64,000 bases of DNA from Adineta steineri (taxonomy: Eukaryota > Rotifera > Eurotatoria > Adinetida > Adinetidae): NCBI GenBank assembly GCA_905250115.1, contig CAJNOI010000110.1, positions 124,001-188,000 on the forward strand. Reading direction: 5' to 3'. Below are positions 1 through 11,673 of the stretch, in pieces. Under the pieces are notes generated by a model that was given only the letters and a program-made list of their open reading frames with translations, searched no databases and was not told the origin of the DNA. The translations under genes and the position numbers were made by a program. Position 1 is the first letter of the stretch, and each line of letters opens with the position of its first letter.

Positions 1-28
1 TAATCTTTTTTCATTTTGTTTTCTTTAG

Positions 29-1875
29 CAAGATTGAGTGATGAAAGGTAATTAATAAACTTATTTGTTAAAATGCATAATATATTTTTTCAGTACATCG
101 CATACATGTTTTGAAAATTTATCCAATGAAGTTTTGTACGAAATATTGGACTATATTGATGCTTATGATATATATGAATCATTTTCAAATCTTAGTAATC
201 GTTTAGAAAACCTTATCATTTCTTCATCAATTTTACTTCGAATAAAAGTTAATTCAGAAGCGCTACTCGAAGATCGTTGTCAACATGTTATTATTCCAAA
301 TTCACATCGTATTCTTTCCCTTCATTTTCGGGGTCATCCGTGGGGTGAATTATTAATTGATAAGTTCTTTAATCATTGTATTATTGATTCATCATTTCAT
401 CGTCTTGAATCAATCCTTCTCAATGACATCAAAAAAGAGAAACTACTTACGACTCTTTTTTATTTAAATGCTTTACCTCGTCTCTTTTCACTAACCATTT
501 ATATCAATGATGATGATTATTATGATCTTGGAAATATTTATTCACTAATTTTTTCTTTACCTACATTAAAATATAACCAACTGGCAACACATGCCCGTGA
601 AATCCAAATTACTATTCCACATGCAATCAATAAAAAATCTAGTACAATCGAACATTTAGTGGTACATCATCCTTGTACTTTTAATCAACTAAATTCTCTA
701 CTTCATTATACACCACAACTTCGTCATCTGTCTTGTTATCCAGTGATTGAATCAGATGAAAATTTCAAAAACGATTTATCGACAAGTTTACCACATTTAA
801 AATTCGTTAATTTTGAAGAAGTTTCTGCTCCGTTTGACGAATTTGAAGTGTTTATCACGAAAATATCCTCTCAATTACAAATATTGAAAATTTATACACT
901 TCAGAATAGAACTTATCTTGATGGTAACCGCTGGGAACAATTGATTAAAGAATATATGCCTCAATTAGAAAAATTCTACTTTAATTTTACTCAGGATATT
1001 GATGATGATAGAGAGATAAATTTAAGTGATTCAACTGATGGATTCATTAATCGATTTAATTCACCATTTTGGTCTGAACGAAAATGGGTTCGTGAGATAG
1101 AAGTATATTGTGAATCAATGGTTTTTTCAATTCATCCATATAAGTATATCCAGACAAATCTTTGATGAAATGATTTTATATATCTTTCTATTTTTTCTTT
1201 ATCAGAAAAGAATGGATCGATCTTCGTGAACATACGAATATTGACACGTATTCGAAACAAAATTCGACAAAAGATAATTATATTTCTAATCGAGAAAAAA
1301 CTGACCATGGTATTATACAATTGACTATCTTGGATTATGAAGATATCGGACTTAATGGGCAATCTATTAAGAAATTAAAATCTGCTTTGGAAGCGATTCA
1401 ATTTACTCATTTAAATATAGATGATGATACCATGTCTATTAACATGTTACTCGGTATTCTACATTTGTTACCGAATATTGAATCATTAAAACTCTCATCT
1501 ATACCAATAGTTAAGTTAGAATCTTTATTTATTGAACATACCAGAAATCATCTATCAGTATTGGCTATTAACAAAATAACAAAAGTCAAACTTGGTCAAG
1601 TTATAGAAGAAGAAGAAATTGAATTTTTTATCAATCTTTGTCCACATATAGAATATCTTGAAGTAGGCTGTATGTCATATACAGATGTTCCATCACTTAT
1701 GAAATTTATTTTAATGAATCGAATGACACGTATTCCTAATCTCTGCTTCATTATTCATATGGCAAATGAAAACTTGGTTAGAACTTTAGCAAATATAATG
1801 GATTCCGAGACAGTTAATGATAAGTATACAATTCAGCGTAGTGGCAACAAAATAAGTGTGCATTGGAAATTATAA
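29..1875 (+). CDS. F-box / leucine-rich-like protein, 5' end outside window
   Basis: Three exons join in one frame: 29-47 (a 19-nt micro-exon after an AG acceptor), 94-1143 and 1206-1875; introns are 46 and 62 bp. The first exon continues from sequence left of the window, so the start is missing. The N-terminal part has an F-box-like helix pattern (LSNEVLYEILDYIDAYDIY). The rest is about 530 residues of loosely repeated Leu/Ile-rich strands such as LHLLPNIESLKLSSI, as in LRR-containing F-box proteins. F-box proteins usually link substrates to SCF ubiquitin ligases; the substrate here cannot be inferred. The family is recognised by overall pattern, not by one decisive motif. The frame is open across both junctions, so it looks intact apart from the window edge. 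Confidence 0.7.
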
Positions 1876-2330
1876 AAAATTATATATTGTAAAAATTGAT
1901 TTACTTTTTATCTTTCTTTTTTTTTATAAATAAAAATAGTACGGTTGGTACACAACATTAGTTAAAATCAGTTGTTTCATATTTTGCAACATATTTTTTT
2001 AATGGATCGGACTAGGAAGTTCGATAACGTTGACTCCAGTCATCTACTTGAACATCGTTTTCATTTGCTCTTGTTAAAAAAACTACAATTTATTAAACCA
2101 ATTTTTCTATAAATGACAACTATCGATCTGATTGAATGTATTGTATCTAAAAGTTTTCTCAGGATCTTTTTTTACGTTATCCATAGAGTCGTACATATTA
2201 GTAGAAGCGTATTATTTTATGGATAAGAAATTTTTTAATCACCAATTGTCTACCTGCGATGTGATTATTAAACAATTAGTATTTCGATCATCAAATCTAC
2301 CATAAATGAAAATAAGAACAAGAAATAGAA

Positions 2331-2390
2331 TGTAGATGTGGATCTGGATGAGATTGTTTTTGTCAAATCTGATAAATAGCCACACCCTGT
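2331..2390. repeat. G-rich/C-rich hairpin, degenerate copy
   Basis: A GT/G-rich left part (TGTAGATGTGGATCTGG) is followed about 30 bp later by a C/A-rich right part (CCACACCCTG), allowing an imperfect hairpin. It has the same layout as 2471-2542 and other copies in the window. Confidence 0.4.
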
Positions 2391-2470
2391 AAGTTCACTG
2401 ATTTGCAAGAGGAAAAGAAAAAAACCTTGAATAAATACTATATCTGCAGCATCAATGTTGATATATGAAG

Positions 2471-2542
2471 AGTGGGTGTGAGTGGATGTAGACGAACGAG
2501 TGACTAATCGAATCACCACACTCATACCTACACCCACACTCG
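2471..2542. repeat. G-rich/C-rich hairpin
   Basis: The left arm AGTGGGTGTGAGTGGATGTA faces a right arm ending CCTACACCCACACT. The arms are imperfectly complementary with a loop of about 25 bp. Related hairpins occur near 32.8, 40.0, 48.3, 52.6 and 58.9 kb. Confidence 0.6.
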
Positions 2543-2689
2543 ACTGGAGCAAGTCCATCAGCTAGATATATGACTGTTGCGATTGGTTTATAGATGCGCA
2601 ATATAGACATTTTTTTTTCTTTCTTTGTTCTCTTTTTCAATTAAGGTGAATGAAGTAAGTTCATCCGATGAAAATACATCTATAGGTAA

Positions 2690-2836
2690 TTATAGATTCA
2701 CTATCTGTCGCCCACCCCTTCTTGACCTTCTCCTGGATCCATGGAAGAATTATAGAGAGTTTCATGATGCTAGCTATTACAAAGACTGAATCCATAGCGA
2801 ACATATAAACAAACATTCTTTTTTATGTATATAGAT
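2690..2836 (+). repeat. possible retroelement 3'-tail fragment
   Basis: The stretch around GACTGAATCCATAGCGAAC, followed by an ACAAACATTC-type tail and TATATAGAT, closely resembles 31590-31655. Such 'AGCGAACA(GACA)n...TATATAGAT' ends are common at the 3' ends of RTE-like LINEs or SINEs in invertebrates. The assignment comes from that resemblance only; no ORF is present. Confidence 0.35.
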
Positions 2837-3993
2837 TATTTGATGATAAAATATTTTTTTTATCTATTCCAATATGTACTGTAGTGAAGTATTTCACACA
2901 ATCAAAGTAGTTTATCAGATTATATTTCTTTCTATAGTTAATGTGCAATAAATCTGTGACCAGATGGTACGAATAAGTAGAAAATCTTTCGATATTGAAT
3001 GAATTCGATGTATACTGGTAAAGATATAAATAAATTATTGCATGAATCTGTCGAATTTTATTTCAAGATCTGTTTGCTGATGATAATAATATATTATCTT
3101 TATCGCATTGATAAGATATCACTCGATAAAAACATTTATCTACGAAAAATTGTTTTGATGAGACGCGTTAGTAATTCACAGAGAAGTTCTCTCATATAAG
3201 ATATATTTTATATATATATGAATTACTACAGAACGTCTAATACTTATCATGAATATGTAGCTATGAAGTAATACGTTGTTGTCTATTTTGTTCGTACTGA
3301 ACAACGTATAGAGTTTCTAGTAACATAATCTTCTTTTGATAATACTATTTCATGCTATATAACTTATCAAAAACATGTAAAGATAAAAAATTTATTCTAT
3401 TAATGATTAGAAAAATAACATCTACTGAACATTATTCAAATATTTGCTTTATAGCTCTGTTTAATAAAACATTCGTACATAATTTTCATATTATTCTAAA
3501 AATAAATTTTGTTTGGTAATTCTTCTGACAAAGTTCGCTTAGTAAACTGGATTATTTCTTCGAAAAGAAAAAAAAGCCTAAAAATATTAGCTCTTTTTTA
3601 TTTGCTTAAGCCACAGATGGAATTTATATGTTATGGCATCAAATCACTGTAATAGAAAGACGAAGGAAAGGAAAAAAAATTTAATACCTATATAATAAAA
3701 CATGGGCAAGTAAAAAAAAGAAAAAGAAAAGAGAGAAATATATACATGTACAACATACACTCATTCACGATAGCTAACAGCATAGAACCGATAATGAATG
3801 TGTACATGAAAAGATAAAATTTATATGTAAGAGGATCATAGTCTCAACAATCGATTCTCATTTCTAATCTTCGTCATTGAATATAAGCTTGAATATATGT
3901 ATTATTTCGTTTTCATTTGTTGATTGACACGACGATAAACGACGATTATATTCTTATACATATATTCAAATTTCTTCATAGAAGTCAATCAAC

Positions 3994-5201
3994 ATGATTA
4001 TATGGAAACATCTTAATATTTTTTTTCTTTTTCTTCTTGTTGAAAAATGTACTTTAACATCTCATTTTCTCATATCTGGACGACAAGAATTAATGCTTGT
4101 TCCATCCGTTGCATTTCGTCATCGTCCAGCTGCTATGGAATTAACAGCACTTGCTCAACCAACAGATGATTGGATACTTTTTGCTGAAGGTCTAATTATT
4201 TCTTTTTATCACGATTAAAAAAAATAATTTTATTATGTTGTTTTTCTAATAGGTTGGCTTTTTGAAGAAAATCCATTTCGTGCAATGCTTGCAACATCAA
4301 TCCTTGCAACAACGGTTCATAATATTGATAAAAAACGTTTAGCTTATTTTACAGGAACAGGTAAACGTTATAAATCATTATGTGTTGATGGTTTAAAACA
4401 TGAAATGTGTACACGAACTGATACACATGGATTAATTGAAACACAATTTCAAGTATCGAATAATGATATTGAACAATTTCGTGTACCTGGTGGTCGTGGA
4501 GGAAAAGTTGAATATTCTGTATCAACAACAGATAAAAGTCTTCGAGAAAAAGGTGAAATATTTTTATGTGATGATCATGGAATATCAGTTATTAGTGATA
4601 TTGTAAGTATATTAATAGAATAGATGATAATTATAATAATTTATATTCATAATAGGATGATACAGTTAAAATAACTGGTGTAACAAGTGCACGTTCTGTT
4701 ATTCGAAATACATTTTCAGGTGAATATAAAGCTGTACCAGGTATGTCAGAACGTTATCGTCATTATGAATCAAAATATAATGCAACATTTCATTATTTAA
4801 CGGCATCACCTGATCAATTATATCCATTTTTACGTGAATTTTTTGAACGTGAAAAATTTCCACTTGGTTCATATCATATGAGACATTTTACATGGTTTGA
4901 TTCAAATTTTTTTCAATTTTTTGCATCACAATCATTTATAAAACAAAAAACAAATATTTTACATATGTTTTTTCAAAAAACACGTGGAAGACAATTTATA
5001 TTAGTTGGAGATATATTTCAAAAAGATCCAGAAATTTATGCAAATATTTATGAAAATTATCCAGAAAAAATTTTAAAAATCTTTATACGTGTTTCAGAAA
5101 AAAAACTTACTAATCGATTAAATCAAGTATTTAAAAATATACCAAAAGATAAATGGGTTACATTTGTTAATGGTTATGATTTACCTGAAACTGTTTTTTA
5201 G
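3994..5201 (+). CDS. App1-like phosphatidate phosphatase (DUF2183), possibly secreted
   Basis: Exons 3994-4189, 4253-4602 and 4656-5201 give 363 aa with exact GT-AG junctions. The catalytic HAD-type motif DIDDT spans residues 181-185 and is split by intron 2. Further App1/DUF2183 hallmarks are LTASPDQLYPF from about residue 230 and VGDIFQKDPEIY around 298-309. The N-terminal half (PSVAFRHRPAAMELTALAQP) matches the family's N-terminal domain. App1 proteins dephosphorylate phosphatidate to diacylglycerol; yeast App1 acts at actin patches and endocytic sites. Here the first ~20 residues are hydrophobic (IIWKHLNIFFLFLLVEKC), suggesting a signal peptide or anchor, which differs from yeast. All expected catalytic motifs are present, so it is probably active. 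Confidence 0.85.
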
Positions 5202-5992
5202 AAACAAAATATTGTTTATTAGCTTTTTTTGTTATTGATAACATTTTTTTACATTCTTAAAATATCAAAACATTTTCATCATAATCAATGATAATACATA
5301 TATGTTTTTATGCAAACACTCGAAATAGTATTATTATATCCCTTCAGCATAAAAGTATTGTATCGGTTGTACCTTTTTTTCATCATTCTATGAAACACAC
5401 TTACCTATACAATAAATCCTCGATGCTCCTTTGTAACCATACAAGATGTCTTATACACAAGGGGCACCTTATTAAGAGGAAATAAAGAGACGGAACGTTT
5501 TCTCAACAATCAACAGCTTCCTGCTTATATATTAAAAATAAGGTTATATGAAAAAAATATTAATATCTTATGATATGTATCTAATTTCTTCGAAAATTAG
5601 CTCAATTTTTTAGTTTTGTAAAATGCATTGATTATTATGTGGTTCTAAAATAATGGTTCATCAAGACTTCGTTTTATTAGCTCATTATAAAGTGATAAAG
5701 TCTATGGATGAGAATTCGACATAAGGAGATACTCTCTAGGACTTTTCGTAATATCTGGTTTCATACTTTATTTAGTTGTAAGCATCTTCGGATGTTTGTT
5801 ATATCATCAAGAATATCAAAGTTGGATCTTGAATCTTCTCAAATAAATATATCTTGTAGAATTTAATCATGGAAACTTTATTAAGCTGCTTATACTAAGA
5901 TAAATATAACAATAAAACAATATAATGAAAATCAACTAATGCCTTATATGAAATTGGCTTAAAAAGGTGATATGTCAAAATAAAGTTGCTAT
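5202..5992. other. non-coding spacer
   Basis: AT-rich intergenic DNA between two 3' ends (App1-like on + and FKBP2-like on -). No exon or repeat was recognised. Confidence 0.5.
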
Positions 5993-6577
5993 CTAAAGAT
6001 CGTTATTTTTGCGTTCAATTTTAATGAGTTCAACATCGAAGACAAGTGTAGCACCAGCTGGAATGACATTGCCAGCACCACGATCTCCATAACCGAGTGA
6101 TGCTGGAATTGTTAACACACGTTGTTCACCTTCACACATACTAAATAATATAAAAATTATTATTAAACAATAAAAAAAACTCATTTTCAATTGATAACTT
6201 ACTCGAGTAATCCTTGTTCCCACTAAAAATAGATTTTATTAGATTTTATGATTTTAATAAAAAAAGAAATTTAGTTTACCCCTTTGATAACTTGACCACT
6301 ACCAATAGTAAAAACAAATGGATCACCACGATCACGGCTTGAATCGAATTTTTTACCATCTGATTTCAATGTACCCTAAGAAAAATCGAAAGATTTTCGA
6401 AAATCTTATAAATTATTAATTAATTACAGTATAATGCATATGAAGACGATCGCCGTTTTTAGATTTTCGTTCACAATCGTCAACTTTTTTCTTTACATCA
6501 ATTTGTAATTTATCTGCTGCTAATGTATCGACAATAATCATCGATAACAATGCAATAACAATGATATATTTTGACAT
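5993..6577 (-). CDS. FKBP2: FKBP2-type ER peptidyl-prolyl isomerase
   Basis: Four exons on the minus strand (6428-6577, 6280-6375, 6203-6222, 5993-6140) give 137 aa. The second-last exon is only 20 nt. The order is signal peptide (about 1-21), then [55 protein letters not shown] and a C-terminal [12 protein letters not shown]. This matches FKBP13/FKBP2 almost motif for motif, including active-site aromatics and the GWEQGL stretch. The C terminus NNDL resembles ER-retention signals (human FKBP2 ends RTEL). The role is catalysis of prolyl cis-trans isomerisation during protein folding in the ER lumen. Length is normal for the family and no disruption is seen. Confidence 0.93.
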
Positions 6578-8130
6578 TTTATCTAAAAGTTAAAAATTAT
6601 TAGAAAAAAATCATAAAAGTTTAACACTGGTATAAAGAAAACGATAAACGAATATCGATGTCATCAAAAGAAATAGAAAATAAATCGTTTTATGATAGAA
6701 AGTATTTAAGGCAATATACTGTCGGAGGCATCAAAATAACACGTGTCTTTCTTACATTTATGGACAAAATCACTACATAGCACTGACATCTACAGAAAAT
6801 CATGGTAATATACATAAACTTACAACACAATTTTTACATTTTAAAATCAAAAGATATCAAATAGGTAAAGTTGTTATATGCGAAGTAGGAACATCACATA
6901 CTCTGCTCATTTTGCCAATAAGTATTGTACTGAAATACATGGAAGCACTATAAACACATGTTCACAAACATCTGTCCTTTGCAGGAAACATCTTATTCAA
7001 TTGCAAATTAAATTTCGAATTGTTTAGTATCTAAATTGAAGATTTTCACCTCTCCTGTCGAAATTTCTCTCTAAATATATATCTGTTGATAACGTACCAT
7101 TTTATAGTAGAAAATGTGTAACTCGTGGTATTAGTTGAATAGTACTTGATTTGATATAAAATATAGCATGCCCTTATGACTTTTATTGATCGTCGAATAT
7201 GTAAATCTATAATGATCACGTACCTCGATTCTAAGTTTTCTCTTAATCCACTAATATGCAATGCCATTGAATGAGTTCAAGTAAACTACACTATCAATTT
7301 GCAAACAGAATATGATTAGATTTAACAAGAAGAAAATAGAGATCTATATTAAGATTGCGAACGTATCGTGATGGTTTTCTTGAAAAATATTTTTAAATTG
7401 ACTATTAAAACAGATAACTTAATAGTAACATAATAAAGTGAAAATGAAAATAAATGCAGTTTAACGCTGATTTTAATGGAACTTTCTATATGAAAAATAA
7501 TAACAATAGAATTTTTGACCTTTTCAAGTTGGTTAAATTGGTCATCATCAGTAACATAATAACAAAAATAAAAACAAATACACAATATATATTGCGAAAT
7601 AATAAACTAATACCTAATGTTAATGTTGTAATATATCATCATAACAATATATAAGTTGTTTTTTTAATTATCAATACAAAACATCAATCCAACCTATAAA
7701 TAATATTCAAGTTTTAAAATATTGCATATGAATAAGTCAATATTAAAATAGATAACTTGAGAGGAACATAACAAAATTAGAATAAACAAGACCGATTTAA
7801 CCAACTTGAAAAGGTCGAAAATTCTATTGTTATCATTTTAATTGACTATTTCGAACGAAAAATATTCATACTAGCTAATCAAATTTATTCAGTCTCAAGA
7901 CGTTTATATTTACAGATAATAAGACCACATCTGACTAGTTATCTGAGCAATTCTAAAATAAGTCAAATCTTGTATTTTATTTAATTTAATAAAACAAAAT
8001 ATTATTATTAAGAAAGATTCGTTAAAATTATAAAAATCAAATTAATTCATATTGAATAAAATAAAATATATGAAGTCTACATATATCATACTGTTCTCAT
8101 ATAATGTACATAAAAAAACAAACTGTTGAT
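6578..8130. other. non-coding spacer with inverted repeat
   Basis: No coding exon is recognised between FKBP2 and POLB. The only clear structure is the inverted repeat at 7497-7834. Around it, short direct repeats of the type AGATAACTTnAnAGnAACATAA occur near 7412 and 7751, with a shorter related stretch at about 7550. Confidence 0.5.
7497..7834. repeat. inverted repeat, possible foldback/MITE
   Basis: Left arm 7497-7543 and right arm 7790-7834 are complementary over about 45 bp with only a few mismatches; the shared core is GACCTTTTCAAGTTGGTTAAA. The spacer is about 245 bp. No transposase is present and I could not define target-site duplications. Confidence 0.6.
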
Positions 8131-9522
8131 TTACATATTACGTTGATTAGGTTCTTTATAATCCATTTGAAGATAATCAAAAATATCCTGTTCAGATGTA
8201 ACTGGTAATGGTTTGCCTAATACACCGGTAGATCCAACTTTTTGAATCGAATATTCATTTAATTTATAACCTTGTTCTTGTGCAACAATACGCATATGAC
8301 GATTAAGTTGATCGTTTCCAGTAAAATAAAGTAATGCACAATGATACTGTTCATTAGGAAATACTCTATTAAGGAAAAATAATATTTATTATTTTTGAAT
8401 ATTAAATAAATATTTACCTTATATCAATACGACGATGTAATTTACTAGAATCTAGTTGACAAACACCCTGTTTTTTAAAGATAAAAAATGAAATGAAAAA
8501 CAAAGATAAATATTTTAATTTACCATAAATTTTGACTCTCCAATAGAAATTGTATCTGTTACAAATTGAACTTTTTTTGTTAATATATCAACTATTTTAT
8601 GAAGTAACGATGGTAATTTAGTTGCTGATGAATGTGTTACTAACACATCAATATCTGAACTTGCTTTGGCACCTAGAATAACAATAAATTATTTAGAAAA
8701 TTGATGTTATTGATTATATAAAAGCAAATCTAACCTCGTCTATAACTACCAACAATTTCTGCTTTTAATTGATCATCAATTGCTGTAATTTCACGTACAA
8801 GAATTGTCTAAAAAATCAAGTTTAGTACTGTTTTATTTGTAATCTAAGTGAATAATATGATTTACCTCCATTTGTGTCATTTCATCTCGAGGGATTTTTT
8901 GTTCAAATTCTTCAAGATATTTTAAACCAAGTTGTTGAGTTTTAGTTAATAATTGATCACGTTTTGGATGTGCACGTAATTCCTCTATAGTTTTTATTTT
9001 TTCTTGATGAACAAGTTTATTTGCATGAGCAGGACTAAATAAGAATACTTTTGAAATGAAGAAAAAAGATATACAAATTCTTCTCACCCAATTCCCATAA
9101 CACGTGTCATTTGATTGATTGCTGCACCGGTTTCATCACCTCGATTTGTTTCTAATTTCTTTATTTTTCCAGTTGATAAATATTGTTCAATTTTTGCTTC
9201 GATTTTTTTGCCTATACCTTCCTTTAAAACACAAATAAAATATTATTTTATTATTAAATTCTCAATATACTTACGAGTCCTTTAATATCTTTTATTGTTT
9301 CAATTCTATGACCAACTTTAGCAATTGAACCTGCTGCTTTTCGATAAGCATTATATTTATGAATTTGTCGTGAAACATTTTTTTCATATTCACCTAATTC
9401 TGAATTAAAAAAGTAACAAATAGAAATTGATGTAAGTAAGAAGAAAAAAAAAATGAAATACCATTTAGAAAATCAATCAATTCAGAATTTGGATTGTCTG
9501 GAACTTTACGTTTTGTTGCCAT
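8131..9522 (-). CDS. POLB: DNA polymerase beta
   Basis: Eight exons (9462-9522, 9275-9399, 9088-9221, 8866-9034, 8735-8807, 8524-8672, 8418-8467, 8131-8365) give 331 aa, close to the 335 aa of vertebrate Pol beta. All phases close. The N-terminal 8-kDa lyase domain has the two helix-hairpin-helix motifs, and Lys72 falls at the position of the dRP-lyase nucleophile. The palm carries SSDIDVL with Asp194 and Asp196, and RRIDIR with Asp252, equivalent to the three metal-binding aspartates. Also conserved are [30 protein letters not shown], and [13 protein letters not shown] near the end. It fills one-nucleotide gaps and removes 5'-dRP in base excision repair. It appears complete and catalytically intact. 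Confidence 0.96.
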
Positions 9523-11176
9523 GATCGAAAAGGAAAATTATGAAAATAAATCAATGAAACATATATATAAGTATTTCGTTTTTCAGTTTTGGCATTTCCA
9601 GTATAGTATGCAATTACAATTTTGAAGGGTTATCAAAATCGACCAGTAGGAAATCTTTGTTGGGACTTGTCAATACTTTAGAAAAGATGTCATTCATAGA
9701 CAGTAACACATATTTGACAGTTCGAGTATATGCTTTATTTCAGTTAGAAATATTTGTATATATCTTTCTTACTCGTCATATCTAGAAATCTATAAAAATA
9801 ATTTCTTATCTATTGCTTACACCAAGACAAATATCGATCGATATTCCGAGAAAAGAGTTACAATATTGGTATAATTGAAGTTTCATAGCTATTTTTTTTT
9901 AATTTTATTATATTGTAATGACAATAAAAAGATATTGACATTTGCCACTTTTTGAAATTCTACTAATGCTTGTTTCAATTCACTCTTTTTCACGTGTACA
10001 ATACAAATATTTACATATTTTAATGTAATATCTGCATATTCAAGAGAAAATAACTTGACTCTAATCTTAAATAATCATTAATACGTATTTCTAAAAGGTC
10101 ATTTTTTTCGACCCTAAATGATGACATTTAATGTCAGAAGCAGAGTTTTATTTGATAAATCGTTATAAAATATATCTAATCTATTTTCAGGATACCTTCT
10201 GTTAATAAAAACATCATTTTTAGAAGTATCTAGACGTTTTTCGTATCATGCAATCAATCATAGATTAGAAGTCTAGCGTTTTCTATAGTTGACTGAAGAA
10301 TTATTTCTTAGAAATCTATCTATTGATATTACATGATTTCTTGTAATTATACTGAAAATAAATTGTATTTCTAAAAAGATATGTCTGACACGCAATGAAA
10401 CTATTGATCTTATTCGATATTATCATAAAATTTCGAATAAAAAATATCCGAGAGTTTATCGAACATATTCATATTTAATGAAGAATGGAAATGTTAACTA
10501 GCTCTTCCTATAAATCAATCTTGTCATTGTTTGCATTCATGATTTCTATATTCTTAGAATAAAAGAAAAGGAAATATTGTCGTTCTTGGTTTAATTATAT
10601 CGATATAGAAATACAAAAGACAATTTTGAATACATTACATTCTTTATTCTACTTGACTTCTGATCATTTTTCATATTTAGTAGAAAAACTCTATTCGATG
10701 TTTACAACGTAAGAACAAGAAGCGCATCTTTGTTCTAATATATCAACTATAAATATCTTTGTTATTCAGTTTAATGTTTCTTTTTACTTAACGAATATCT
10801 ATCTTGTAAAGTCAAATGTTTGACGCCAATCAATAAAAGAAAAAGAACGGAATAGATTATTTATTGATAACAAAAAAATAGTAGAAGAATGCAGACAAGA
10901 TATGATTTCTTTATATTTGTATAGAATGTATGCACACAAAACATTTTCTCGTTCTTTCTTACTCCTTCGCATTGTTCTTATCGATCTCTTGATACTAGTG
11001 CAGCAGCTGAGAAAAAAAAGAACAACAAAAAGAAAGTGCCGTTGTATTAAGAATAACGAAAAAGAAAAAACTGCATGTCATTGAAGACATTGCAACTGTC
11101 ATTGCCTCTGTGTTTTTTTTTCTTCTCCTCCTTCGTTTTGGAAGTTATACAGAATAAAATATCAAGAAAATAAAAT
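9523..11176. other. non-coding spacer
   Basis: Divergent intergenic region between POLB (minus) and the tryparedoxin-like gene (plus). It is AT-rich, with no exon or repeat recognised, and presumably holds both promoters. Confidence 0.45.
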
Positions 11177-11673
11177 ATGACCAGTCTTGCAGATTTATTT
11201 GATGGACATGTTGTTAATAATTCCAATGAAGAAGTTGATCTTAATGATGAAAAATACAAGGGCAAAATAATTGGTCTTTATTTCAGTGCACATTGGTAGG
11301 TTCTTTTTTATTATTCATATTAAAATAATCTTATTTTCTTTTTCTTAGGTGTCCACCATGTCGTGGTTTTACTCCAATGCTTACTGAATTTTATAAAACA
11401 CATACTAAAGATAAAAATTTTGAAATAATATTTATAAGTTCGGATCGTGATGAACGGGCATTTAATGAATATTGTAAAGATATGCCTTGGCTTAAATTAT
11501 CTTATAGTGAACGAAAGAAAAAAGAAGAATTAGCAAAAAAATTTCAAATAACTGGTATTCCAACATTAGTTTTAATTGATGGAGATTCAGGTGATATTTT
11601 ATGTAAAGATGCAAGAGATAAAATTCAACATAAAGATCAACGTGGTGAATCATTTCCATGGAGATCATTATAA
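11177..11673 (+). CDS. tryparedoxin / nucleoredoxin-like thioredoxin-fold protein
   Basis: Two exons (11177-11295, 11349-11673) give 147 aa. The intron splits the Trp codon of the active site WCPPC (residues 40-44), the signature of tryparedoxins and nucleoredoxins rather than classical WCGPC thioredoxin. Downstream elements fit: IIFISSDRDERAFNEYCKDM, then a cis-Pro loop TGIPTLVLID. The start gives MTSLADLFDGHVV and there is no signal peptide, so the protein is probably cytosolic. It lacks the second thioredoxin-like module and C-terminal region of vertebrate nucleoredoxin. It is expected to be a dithiol oxidoreductase acting on protein disulfides; its natural partner is unknown. Confidence 0.9.

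Larger units (their letters stand above)
1876..3993. other. non-coding spacer
   Basis: No coding exon is recognisable in this 2.1 kb between the F-box-like gene and the App1-like gene. It holds two G-rich/C-rich hairpin sequences and a retroelement-tail-like fragment, listed separately. The rest is AT-rich and featureless to me. Confidence 0.5.
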
